Below are positions 1 to 5,514 of a DNA stretch of 5,514 nt, piece by piece. Source of the stretch: Prevotella sp. (GTDB taxonomy: Bacteria; Bacteroidota; Bacteroidia; Bacteroidales; Bacteroidaceae). The stretch lies in assembly GCA_022732315.1 (NCBI GenBank), contig JAIJUV010000178.1, positions 1-5,514 of the forward strand. The letters run 5' to 3'. A program made the translations under genes and the position numbers. Below the pieces are notes generated by a model. It made no database searches, was not told the DNA's origin, and saw only the letters and a list, made by a program, of their open reading frames with translations. Positions within the stretch are counted from its first letter, which is position 1; each line of letters begins with the position of its first letter.

Positions 1-1191
1 GGTATGGAGATAGCCAAGCATCTGCAGGACCTCTGTCATCAGTATGACCCTTCCCGCCCTGTAACCCAGGGTATGGATAAGGCTGAGGCTGCCCTGAAGA
101 GTGGCTTTGCCCAGGTGATGGATGTGCCGGGCTTCAACTATCGCGTACATAAGTATTATAAGAACATCGAGCAGTTGCCTCAGGGCTTCCTCCTGGGTTC
201 CGAAACGGCATCTACCGTCAGCTCACGTGGCGTGTATAAGTTCCCTGTAGAGGTGCGTGCCAGCAACAACAATCCATACGCCGATGGCCAGTGCTCCAGC
301 TATGACACGGAGTATTGCTCCTGGAGTAATCTTCCGGATGATGACTGGAAGATGCAGGATGATTACAGTTGGGTAATCGGTGAGTTTGTGTGGACGGGTT
401 ACGACTATCTGGGCGAACCGACTCCATACGATACCTACTGGCCAAGCCGCAGCAGCTACTTCGGTATCTGCGACCTCGCCGGACTTCCAAAGGATAGATA
501 TTATATGTATCGTGCCCGTTGGAACGAGCATCAGCACACGACCCATCTTCTTCCTCACTGGAACTGGAAGGGTAGAGAAGGTCAGATAACTCCTGTATAT
601 TGCTACACCGATGGTGTGGAAGGCGAGCTTTTCGTAAACGGCAAGAGCCAGGGCAGAGTTCGCAAGGACAAGTCAAGCCGACTCGACCGCTATCGCCTCC
701 GCTGGAACAACGTGAAGTATGAACCGGGCGAGATTCGTGTGGTTACTTATAATCAGTATGGCGACAAGGTAGGCGAGGACGTGAAGCGTACTGCCGGCGA
801 ACCAACGCAGATGAAGTTCAGCGTGGAGACTCCAGACCACGAGCCTATCGCCTGCATGGTAGAAGGCTGCACCGATGAGCACAATGTGCTGCTGAATGCC
901 GATGGAAAAGACCTCGCTTTTGTTACCGTGAGTCTTCTGGATAAGGATGGCAACGAGTGTCCGCTCGCTGATGATGAGCTGACCTTCGAGGTAACGGGTG
1001 CCGGAACCTTTAAGGCAGCATGCAATGGCGATGCCACATCGCTCGAACCATTCACCCAGCCACACATGCGTCTCTTCTCAGGCAAACTCGTGATTCTTGT
1101 ACAGAGCAAGGCGCAGAAGGGCGACATCATCCTCACCGTGAAGGATGGCAAGCGCAACATCGAGAAGACATTGAAGTTGCAGGCAATGTAA
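1..1191 (+). CDS. GH2 family β-galactosidase-type glycosidase, C-terminal part (5' truncated by window)
   Basis: A glycoside hydrolase that would cleave terminal β-linked sugars (β-galactosidase type), probably after export to the periplasm. The frame is open through base 1, so the first ATG at base 4 is internal. Residue numbers count from that ATG. The stretch EIAKHLQDL..DPSRPVTQG normally follows shortly after the GH2 acid/base Asn-Glu motif, which must lie just upstream of the window. The nucleophile motif GSETAS is present, with Glu67 as the predicted nucleophile. FVWTGYDYLGEPTPYD (128-143) and FGICDLAGLPKDRYY close the TIM barrel. LLPHWNWKGREGQ (from 182) opens a DUF4982 domain with the ELFVNGKSQG motif. 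From about 264 to the end is an Ig-like C-terminal domain of the Glyco_hydro2_C5 type. Such enzymes usually sit in polysaccharide utilisation loci, and the sensor gene downstream fits that. Substrate specificity cannot be read from this part. The GH2 call is firm; the activity is inferred. Confidence 0.92.
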   Translation, partial: GMEIAKHLQDLCHQYDPSRPVTQGMDKAEAALKSGFAQVMDVPGFNYRVHKYYKNIEQLPQGFLLGSETASTVSSRGVYKFPVEVRASNNNPYADGQCSSYDTEYCSWSNLPDDDWKMQDDYSWVIGEFVWTGYDYLGEPTPYDTYWPSRSSYFGICDLAGLPKDRYYMYRARWNEHQHTTHLLPHWNWKGREGQITPVYCYTDGVEGELFVNGKSQGRVRKDKSSRLDRYRLRWNNVKYEPGEIRVVTYNQYGDKVGEDVKRTAGEPTQMKFSVETPDHEPIACMVEGCTDEHNVLLNADGKDLAFVTVSLLDKDGNECPLADDELTFEVTGAGTFKAACNGDATSLEPFTQPHMRLFSGKLVILVQSKAQKGDIILTVKDGKRNIEKTLKLQAM

Positions 1192-1214
1192 GGGCTTCCT
1201 TATTAAATATGTAG

Positions 1215-1255
1215 AATCCCCTAGGAGTAGAAACTTCTGCTCCTAGGGGATTTTT
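1215..1255 (+). terminator. Intrinsic terminator after the GH2 gene
   Basis: A 13-bp perfect inverted repeat (AATCCCCTAGGAG at 1215-1227 and its complement at 1240-1252) extends through TAGAA/TTCTG (one G·U pair) to about 17 bp around a tiny AACT loop, and a run of five T follows at 1251-1255. It lies 24 bases after the GH2 stop codon and before the promoter of the next gene, so it should separate the two transcription units. The stem is close to symmetric and could also terminate opposite-strand transcripts, but no convergent gene is seen here. Confidence 0.93.
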
Positions 1256-1296
1256 CAGTTCAATGGCGCTGAATTTGTAATTTTTCCCAAAGAAAG

Positions 1297-1328
1297 TTTG
1301 GCATTATCATGAATAATGTGTAATTTTG
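1297..1328 (+). promoter_or_regulatory. Bacteroidota-type promoter for the membrane regulator gene
   Basis: The -33 element TTTG (1297-1300) is followed by a 20-base spacer and the -7 element TAATTTTG (1321-1328), an exact match to TAnnTTTG. The primary sigma factor of Bacteroidota recognises this arrangement. Transcription would be expected to start about 4-7 bases after the -7 element, at about 1332-1335, which is at or next to the ATG at 1334. An in-frame upstream ATG at 1316 lies inside the promoter and so is unlikely to be used. Confidence 0.8.
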
Positions 1329-1333
1329 CAGCC

Positions 1334-4234
1334 ATGAACAAGACAACTACAACTATAAACCGAATGGGTATGGCGATAGCTATGCTCTTCGTTACCTTAG
1401 CGCTTCATGCGCAAAGATTCGTCAACACCACCCTCGATGGTGCTCAGACGGTTAGTGCGATTACTCAGGATGCCAACGGCATCATCTGGCTTGGAACCGA
1501 TAACGGACTCTACAGTTATGACGGCTATCATGACTATCGCCATTTTGCTCCCCACACCTTTAATCATGTACGCATCAATGCACTCGGTTTCGAGGGCAGC
1601 ATGCTCTATATGGCTACGGGCAATGGCATCCTGCAGTTTGATGCCAAGAAGGAAACCTATGTTTCTACCCCTGATGCAGAGGCTTATGGAGATGAAAGCA
1701 AGAAAAAGGCACTGAAGGAACTGCGCGTAATCGATATGAAGGACAAAAAGAAAGCCTTCGCTCCGGATGTGTATGCCATCTTGTATACCCAGAAGGGACT
1801 TCTCGTGGGTTCACTCTCCGGACTCCGTCTCAACAACCGCCCCATCCTTCTTACCCCGGGCGCACAGCCTTTGGTCAATGCCCTGGCTTACGATGCCATC
1901 CGCCATTGCTATTGGATAGGTACCGAGGGCGCTCTTTATTGCGCCGACCGCAGCCTGCAGAATTTTTCGAAGATAGAAGCACTGAACGGAAACTCCGTGA
2001 AATGTATTGATGAAGACCAGGATGGAAACCTCTATATCGGTACCGACAATGGTCTCTATCGCATGGCGATGAACAATAGTCTGGAGCATTTCGTTCACGA
2101 CTCCCGCAATGAGGCTACCATCCCCAACAACATCGTATGGGCTTGCTATGTAGATAAATGGCAGAATGTGTGGATTGGTACCGACAACGGACTTTCACGT
2201 CTCTCTACCCATACCTACTATCGCTTCACATCGCTCGATAAGATTACCTTCTCCGGCGAGGGAAGCTTCCTGCATGCCATCCTCCAGACCCGTAATGGCG
2301 AATGGTGGATGGGTGGTACCAATGGCTTGATTCATTATACCGAGGGCGTGCGTGCCCAGGGTGCCGTATCTGATTATCAGAATGTGGTATGGTATAAGCA
2401 GAACAATCCTGCGGCTCCTTTAGCCCACAACCGTGTGCGCAAGATTTATGAAGATCAGGATGGTGATGTGTGGGTCTGCACAGACCACGGCATCAACCTT
2501 TATGATAGGGCGACCAGACAATTGCTCAATTTCATCGTCTATGATAAGACCGGCAAGTATTCCACCGCCTGGGCCTACGATATCCTTCAGGATAGAAAGG
2601 GCCGAATCTGGATGGCGTCCTATCAGGGCGGCATCTTCGTGATGGAGAAGCAGCGCCTGGTGGCAGCCATCGCCCATGCAGCTTCGGGCACGGCTACCTG
2701 CGTGGCAGACTATCATTTTTCCGACAAGGGACAGAATGCCCTCTCGGGCTTGCATATCGGACAGATGGTGCTCGATGGCAAGGGAATGATCTGGGCTTCA
2801 TCCCATGACCATCTCGACCGCATCGACCCTTACACCATGCGCGTGGCCCATATCGGAGGCAACGACGCCATCAACTATCTCATGGCCTCCGGCAACGGCA
2901 ACGTGTGGGTAGGATATAACGCCAGCGTCAAGTGCTACATGGTGAACCTGCCTATGAAGGGCAAGGAGGTGGATAGCAAGGAATGGAAGATTGGCGACAA
3001 GGTGGTTTCCATGTGTGATGTGGAAGGAAACATCTGGGTGGCTGCCGGAAACGCATGTTGCGTGCTGGATCCTAAGGGCAACAGCTTCCGCTTCATCATC
3101 CCGATGGTTACTCCTAACAATATCTATTATTCCAAGCTGAACCACGAGGTGGTGATGGGTGGCAACGATGGCTTCGTTTCTATCCGTGCCGACCTCGACA
3201 TGCCGAAGAACGGTAAGGCGCAGCTGCTGCTGGCTGGCATTGTGGTGAATGGCAGACAGACCCAGGAGGCGTTGCTCGACGAGAGCATCAAGGGTACGCC
3301 GGGTGTATCGCCTGTTGGTTTGAAGACCTTGGTGTTGAAGAGCGATGAGAACAGTTTCACCCTTCAGCTCTCCGACCTTCCTTTTGCCGACCATCCTACA
3401 GCCGTCTATGCTTATCGCCTGGAGGGCAGCGACCACGAGTGGCACTATCTGGACAAGGGCAATCTCGATATTTCATACAATGGCTTGTCGTATGGCGATT
3501 ACCATCTGTCCGTTCATGTGCTGGATGGCGAGGGCAATATCGGCGACGAGGTTTATGCGCTCGATATCTCCGTGCTTCCACCTTGGTATCTCACCATCTG
3601 GTGCAAGCTGTTCTATCTTACCCTGCTGATTGTCTTCCTCGCCTGGATCATCAACTCTCATTTCGTGAAGAAGCAGTTGCAGGAGGCTGAGAAGCAGAAG
3701 GCTGAGATTCTGGAGCAGGTAAAGGCGCGTATGGAGTTCTATGCCAACCTTGCCGACGACCTGAAGTCGGCAGTGGAGCATCGTTCTTTCGAAGAGGTAT
3801 CCCATGTGGTAAGTTCTACGCTCGATGTGGATGTTTCGTCGGATGATGCTCCGGGTGCCATGGTTGTTCAGATGGTTAATGGACCGCAGCCGGAAGTTGA
3901 AGAGTTGGATGAAATGGATCAGCGCCTGCTTGATCAGATTAAGGAGGCGATAGATGAAAACATGATAGATTCCAACTTCAACGTAACAATGCTTCAGGAG
4001 AAGATGGGCATGGGTAACAAGCAGCTCTATCGCAAGGTGAAGATGCTTACGGGTCAGACGCCTGTAGAACTGATTCGTGACATGCGATTGCGCAAGGCTG
4101 CTAAACTGCTGAAGGCTGGCAAGTTCAGCGTTTCCGAGGTGATGTACACCGTGGGCTTCTCCAACAGCAGCTACTTCTCGAAGTGTTTCTCCAAGTTGTT
4201 CGGCATGTCGCCTTCGGAATATATGAAGAGATAG
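1334..4234 (+). CDS. Transmembrane propeller-sensor AraC-type regulator (HTCS-like, lacking kinase and receiver)
   Basis: A one-component membrane transcription factor of 966 residues, related to the hybrid two-component systems (HTCS) that sense glycans in Bacteroidota. Residues 1-26 form a signal peptide (K3 and R10, hydrophobic core, cleavage after LHA). Reg_prop-type propeller repeats such as DANGIIWLGTDNGLYSYDG begin near 43, 225, 271, 316, 371, 417, 478 and 560. A Y_Y_Y domain spans about 665-748, one membrane helix about 757-773, and a charged coiled coil 778-800. An AraC-type HTH domain fills about 858-966 (NVTMLQEKMGMGNKQLYRKVK; VMYTVGFSNSSYFSKCFSKLFGMSPSEY). Full HTCS proteins are about 1300-1400 residues; here the HATPase and receiver are absent. 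FYANLADDLKSAV (802-814) resembles the usual FFTNISHEFRTPL H-box with Asp808 replacing the phosphorylated His. Start 1334 keeps the positive n-region; Met11 (1364) is the alternative, and 1316 lies inside the promoter. It likely senses a sugar in the periplasm and controls a nearby glycan locus, possibly that of the GH2 gene. Confidence 0.9.
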   Translation: MNKTTTTINRMGMAIAMLFVTLALHAQRFVNTTLDGAQTVSAITQDANGIIWLGTDNGLYSYDGYHDYRHFAPHTFNHVRINALGFEGSMLYMATGNGILQFDAKKETYVSTPDAEAYGDESKKKALKELRVIDMKDKKKAFAPDVYAILYTQKGLLVGSLSGLRLNNRPILLTPGAQPLVNALAYDAIRHCYWIGTEGALYCADRSLQNFSKIEALNGNSVKCIDEDQDGNLYIGTDNGLYRMAMNNSLEHFVHDSRNEATIPNNIVWACYVDKWQNVWIGTDNGLSRLSTHTYYRFTSLDKITFSGEGSFLHAILQTRNGEWWMGGTNGLIHYTEGVRAQGAVSDYQNVVWYKQNNPAAPLAHNRVRKIYEDQDGDVWVCTDHGINLYDRATRQLLNFIVYDKTGKYSTAWAYDILQDRKGRIWMASYQGGIFVMEKQRLVAAIAHAASGTATCVADYHFSDKGQNALSGLHIGQMVLDGKGMIWASSHDHLDRIDPYTMRVAHIGGNDAINYLMASGNGNVWVGYNASVKCYMVNLPMKGKEVDSKEWKIGDKVVSMCDVEGNIWVAAGNACCVLDPKGNSFRFIIPMVTPNNIYYSKLNHEVVMGGNDGFVSIRADLDMPKNGKAQLLLAGIVVNGRQTQEALLDESIKGTPGVSPVGLKTLVLKSDENSFTLQLSDLPFADHPTAVYAYRLEGSDHEWHYLDKGNLDISYNGLSYGDYHLSVHVLDGEGNIGDEVYALDISVLPPWYLTIWCKLFYLTLLIVFLAWIINSHFVKKQLQEAEKQKAEILEQVKARMEFYANLADDLKSAVEHRSFEEVSHVVSSTLDVDVSSDDAPGAMVVQMVNGPQPEVEELDEMDQRLLDQIKEAIDENMIDSNFNVTMLQEKMGMGNKQLYRKVKMLTGQTPVELIRDMRLRKAAKLLKAGKFSVSEVMYTVGFSNSSYFSKCFSKLFGMSPSEYMKR

Positions 4235-4259
4235 AAAGATTCATTCAAGTTCAAACGAA

Positions 4260-5219
4260 ATGTTGCCAATATTAACGATTACCGGTTCCGACAGCACCGG
4301 CGGTTCTGGTGTGCAGGCGGATATCAAGACGATATTCGAATTGGGCGGTTATGCCGTTTCGGCGATAACCAGCATCACCGTGCAGAATACCCTGGGCATC
4401 CAGGAGTTCTTCGATATTCCTGCCGAAATCGTCTCCGGTCAGATAGAAGCCATCATGAACGATATGCAGCCCCGCATTGTGAAGGTGGGAATGATTCGTA
4501 AGGTAGAGACGCTGAATGTGCTCATCGATGCCCTGACCAAGTATCGTCCCGACCACATCATCTACGCCCCTTCCATCTGGTCGAGCCAGGGCGATGCGCT
4601 GATGACCGAGGATGTGGTGAGCCAGATTAAATACCGTCTGCTGCCGCTCTGTTCTGTGGTTGTGGCGAGAAAGAAGGAGAGCGACATCATCCTTCAGAAC
4701 TCCCGGCTCCTGGAACTTGCCGAGAAGCAGGGACTCCGGATCTATCGCCTCGATAATGCCAATTCGCATGGTCTCATCAACCGTTTCTCTTCTGCCCTTG
4801 CCATCTATCTGAATCAGGGCAAGAAGATGGAGGAGGCTTTGGCGATGGCGCAGGATTTCATCAATATAGAACTGGCTAGGGAGAGTAATCTGCAGGGCAG
4901 GAGTTCCGATCTTTACAACCAGTTTATCTCGCAGGTGAATAACTTCTGCCGCACCTATAGCGATGTGCATTTCTATGCTGACCAGCTGAATGTGAGTGGC
5001 CGTTATCTGGCGCAGGTTACCCGCCGCATCTCCGGCAAGACGCCGAAGGCGATTATTGATGAATACATCGTGAAGGAGATTGAACGCGAACTCTCTACCA
5101 CCACGCATACGGTGCAGGAGATAGCCAACACTTTCGGCTTCTCTTCGCAGGCCCATCTCACCAAGTTCTTCAAGAAAATGAGAGGGGTCACGCCTTCTGC
5201 TTTCAGGCAGAAAGGCTAG
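4260..5219 (+). CDS. ThiD-like pseudokinase domain fused to AraC-type HTH; putative vitamin-responsive regulator
   Basis: A predicted cytoplasmic transcription factor of 319 residues. Residues 2-206 follow the ThiD fold (hydroxymethylpyrimidine/phosphomethylpyrimidine kinase, a family that includes pyridoxine kinases). LTITGSDSTGGSGVQADIKT (5-24), SITVQNTLGIQ (38-48) and VKVGMI (74-79) match the ThiD substrate side. The catalytic side is eroded. NSHGLINRFSSALA (168-181) aligns with the ThiD motif NTHGTGCTLSAALA, so the GTGC anion hole and its Cys are lost. The usual KGGH strand of the ATP site is absent, and DxVM..KSG has become APSIWSSQG (103-111). Residues 238-316 are an AraC-type double HTH (FYADQLNVSGRYLAQVTRR; VQEIANTFGFSSQAHLTKFFKK..G.TPSAFR). 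The preceding gene ends 25 bases upstream with no promoter visible between, so the two may be co-transcribed. The start has an A-rich leader and no Shine-Dalgarno. pdxS follows on the same strand, suggesting control by pyridoxal, pyridoxine or hydroxymethylpyrimidine. Automatic pipelines may call it an active ThiD kinase, which the motifs argue against. Architecture is seen directly; ligand and target are inferred. Confidence 0.9.
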   Translation: MLPILTITGSDSTGGSGVQADIKTIFELGGYAVSAITSITVQNTLGIQEFFDIPAEIVSGQIEAIMNDMQPRIVKVGMIRKVETLNVLIDALTKYRPDHIIYAPSIWSSQGDALMTEDVVSQIKYRLLPLCSVVVARKKESDIILQNSRLLELAEKQGLRIYRLDNANSHGLINRFSSALAIYLNQGKKMEEALAMAQDFINIELARESNLQGRSSDLYNQFISQVNNFCRTYSDVHFYADQLNVSGRYLAQVTRRISGKTPKAIIDEYIVKEIERELSTTTHTVQEIANTFGFSSQAHLTKFFKKMRGVTPSAFRQKG

Positions 5220-5275
5220 GTTCACTCTTCTGCCACGCTTGCCGATGATGGTTAGCCGCCTAATCTGTGTAGAGC

Positions 5276-5308
5276 TTTGCATATTTCAGAATATGGCTTA
5301 TACTTTTG
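5276..5308 (+). promoter_or_regulatory. Consensus promoter upstream of pdxS (P1)
   Basis: TTTG (5276-5279), a 21-base spacer and TACTTTTG (5301-5308) match the Bacteroidota -33/-7 consensus exactly. A start near 5313-5316 would give pdxS a leader of about 108 bases. No convincing terminator separates this promoter from the upstream fusion gene, so read-through is also possible. Confidence 0.65.
5280..5295. promoter_or_regulatory. Inverted repeat inside the P1 spacer, candidate operator
   Basis: CATATT (5280-5285) and AATATG (5290-5295) are a perfect 6-bp inverted repeat around TCAG. It lies wholly between the -33 and -7 elements of P1, where a bound protein would block or remodel the promoter. 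The arms are short and AT-rich, so chance is a real possibility. AraC-type proteins more often use direct repeats, so the binding protein is uncertain. Confidence 0.3.
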
Positions 5309-5342
5309 CGAATCATCCTTTATACAAAATGACTCAATGTTT

Positions 5343-5366
5343 GCAGAATTTGGAACATTTTTCTGC
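5343..5366. repeat. Inverted repeat overlapping the -33 region of the gene-proximal promoter
   Basis: GCAGAA (5343-5348) and TTCTGC (5361-5366) are perfect inverted arms around 12 bases. The right arm covers the candidate -33 element of the weaker promoter at 5362-5392. It could be an operator or a weak leader hairpin in transcripts from P1. There is no T-run after it, so it is not a terminator. Confidence 0.25.
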
Positions 5367-5392
5367 TGTTTCGTTGAAAAGTGTTTCCTTTG
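5362..5392 (+). promoter_or_regulatory. Weaker gene-proximal promoter candidate for pdxS (P2)
   Basis: TCTG (5362-5365), a 19-base spacer and TTCCTTTG (5385-5392) each differ from the Bacteroidota consensus by one base. The element is followed by CACCC and an A-rich leader, a common Bacteroidota gene start layout. It would give a leader of about 25 bases. The imperfect boxes suit an activator-dependent promoter, but which promoter is used cannot be decided from sequence. Confidence 0.4.
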
Positions 5393-5422
5393 CACCCATA
5401 AATAGATAAAATTAAAAGAATT

Positions 5423-5514
5423 ATGGCAGAAAATAGACAAGAATTGAACCGCAACTTGGCTCAGATGCTCAAGGGTGGTGTGATTATGGACGTAACAACT
5501 CCAGAACAGGCAAA
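5423..5514 (+). CDS. pdxS: Pyridoxal 5'-phosphate synthase subunit PdxS (N-terminal 30 residues, 3' truncated by window)
   Basis: PdxS (Pdx1) makes PLP, the active form of vitamin B6, from ribose 5-phosphate, glyceraldehyde 3-phosphate and ammonia delivered by the glutaminase PdxT, in the cytoplasm. The visible residues include [19 protein letters not shown], the conserved family N-terminus. Asp23 in VIMDV corresponds to the ribose phosphate-binding Asp24 of the Bacillus enzyme. The Schiff-base lysines lie beyond the window. The full protein is usually about 290 residues, and pdxT often follows. The start is fixed by homology and by the A-rich leader AAAATTAAAAGAATT, with no Shine-Dalgarno, as is usual in this phylum. 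The adjacent upstream ThiD-like/AraC gene on the same strand is a likely regulator. Confidence 0.93.
   Translation, partial: MAENRQELNRNLAQMLKGGVIMDVTTPEQA

Noticed and set aside
1316..1333. Upstream in-frame ATG extending the membrane regulator by six residues (MCNFAA)
   Set aside because: The ATG lies between the -33 and -7 boxes of the promoter, so it would be upstream of the transcript start. The extension also adds nothing to the signal peptide.
2798..3445. Minus-strand open frame of 215 codons opposite the membrane regulator
   Set aside because: It is antisense to a well-supported propeller-repeat coding region and has no recognisable motifs.
5250..5265. Small hairpin GGTTAG-CCGC-CTAATC-like after the fusion gene, considered as a terminator
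   Set aside because: It has only six pairs, one of them G·U, and no T-run follows, so it does not support an intrinsic terminator.
4272..5282. Long minus-strand open frame of 336 codons opposite the ThiD-like/AraC gene
   Set aside because: It is a shadow of a gene whose plus-strand product has clear ThiD and AraC motifs. The antisense translation shows no recognisable domain.
5309..5422. Riboswitch in the pdxS leader
   Set aside because: I see no conserved motifs of the thiamine pyrophosphate riboswitch (CUGAGA, ACCUGA) or another known class, and no strong multi-stem structure.
1..5514. CRISPR arrays, insertion sequences, tRNA or rRNA genes
   Set aside because: No regularly spaced repeats, transposase-like frames, terminal inverted repeats, or RNA gene signatures were found in the window.

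Overview
The window looks like Bacteroidota DNA, most likely a gut Prevotella/Segatella. The evidence is a glycoside hydrolase family 2 (GH2) β-galactosidase-type enzyme of the Bacteroidales DUF4982 kind, a propeller-type transmembrane regulator related to hybrid two-component systems, promoters of the Bacteroidota form TTTG-N19-21-TAnnTTTG, and starts with A-rich leaders and no Shine-Dalgarno sequence. All genes are on the + strand. The genus is inferred from memory of similar proteins, not from a search.

Layout: (1) 1-1191 is the C-terminal part of a GH2 glycosidase, cut by the window edge and closed by a strong intrinsic terminator at 1215-1255. (2) A near-consensus promoter at 1297-1328 lies so close to the next ATG (1334) that the transcript may be leaderless. 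It drives a 966-residue membrane regulator with a signal peptide, periplasmic β-propeller repeats, a Y_Y_Y domain, one membrane helix and an AraC-type HTH. The histidine kinase ATPase and receiver domains of a normal hybrid two-component system are absent, and only a degenerate H-box-like stretch remains. (3) Twenty-five bases later, probably in the same transcript, is a 319-residue protein with a ThiD-like (hydroxymethylpyrimidine/pyridoxine kinase) domain fused to an AraC-type HTH. The kinase catalytic motifs are eroded, so it reads as a metabolite-sensing transcription factor built on a dead kinase. (4) A 203-base intergenic region holds one consensus promoter, one weaker gene-proximal promoter and two inverted repeats. 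(5) From 5423 the window runs into pdxS, the synthase subunit of pyridoxal 5'-phosphate (PLP) synthase.

The most interesting system is the ThiD-like/AraC fusion directly upstream of pdxS. The simplest reading is a vitamin B6 (or thiamine pyrimidine) sensor that controls de novo PLP synthesis from the adjacent promoter region. This would be analogous to MocR/PdxR regulators, which fuse an aminotransferase-like PLP-binding domain to a GntR HTH, but with unrelated parts. I know of no characterised example, but I could not search. The membrane regulator is probably a separate polysaccharide or oligosaccharide sensor tied to the GH2 locus.
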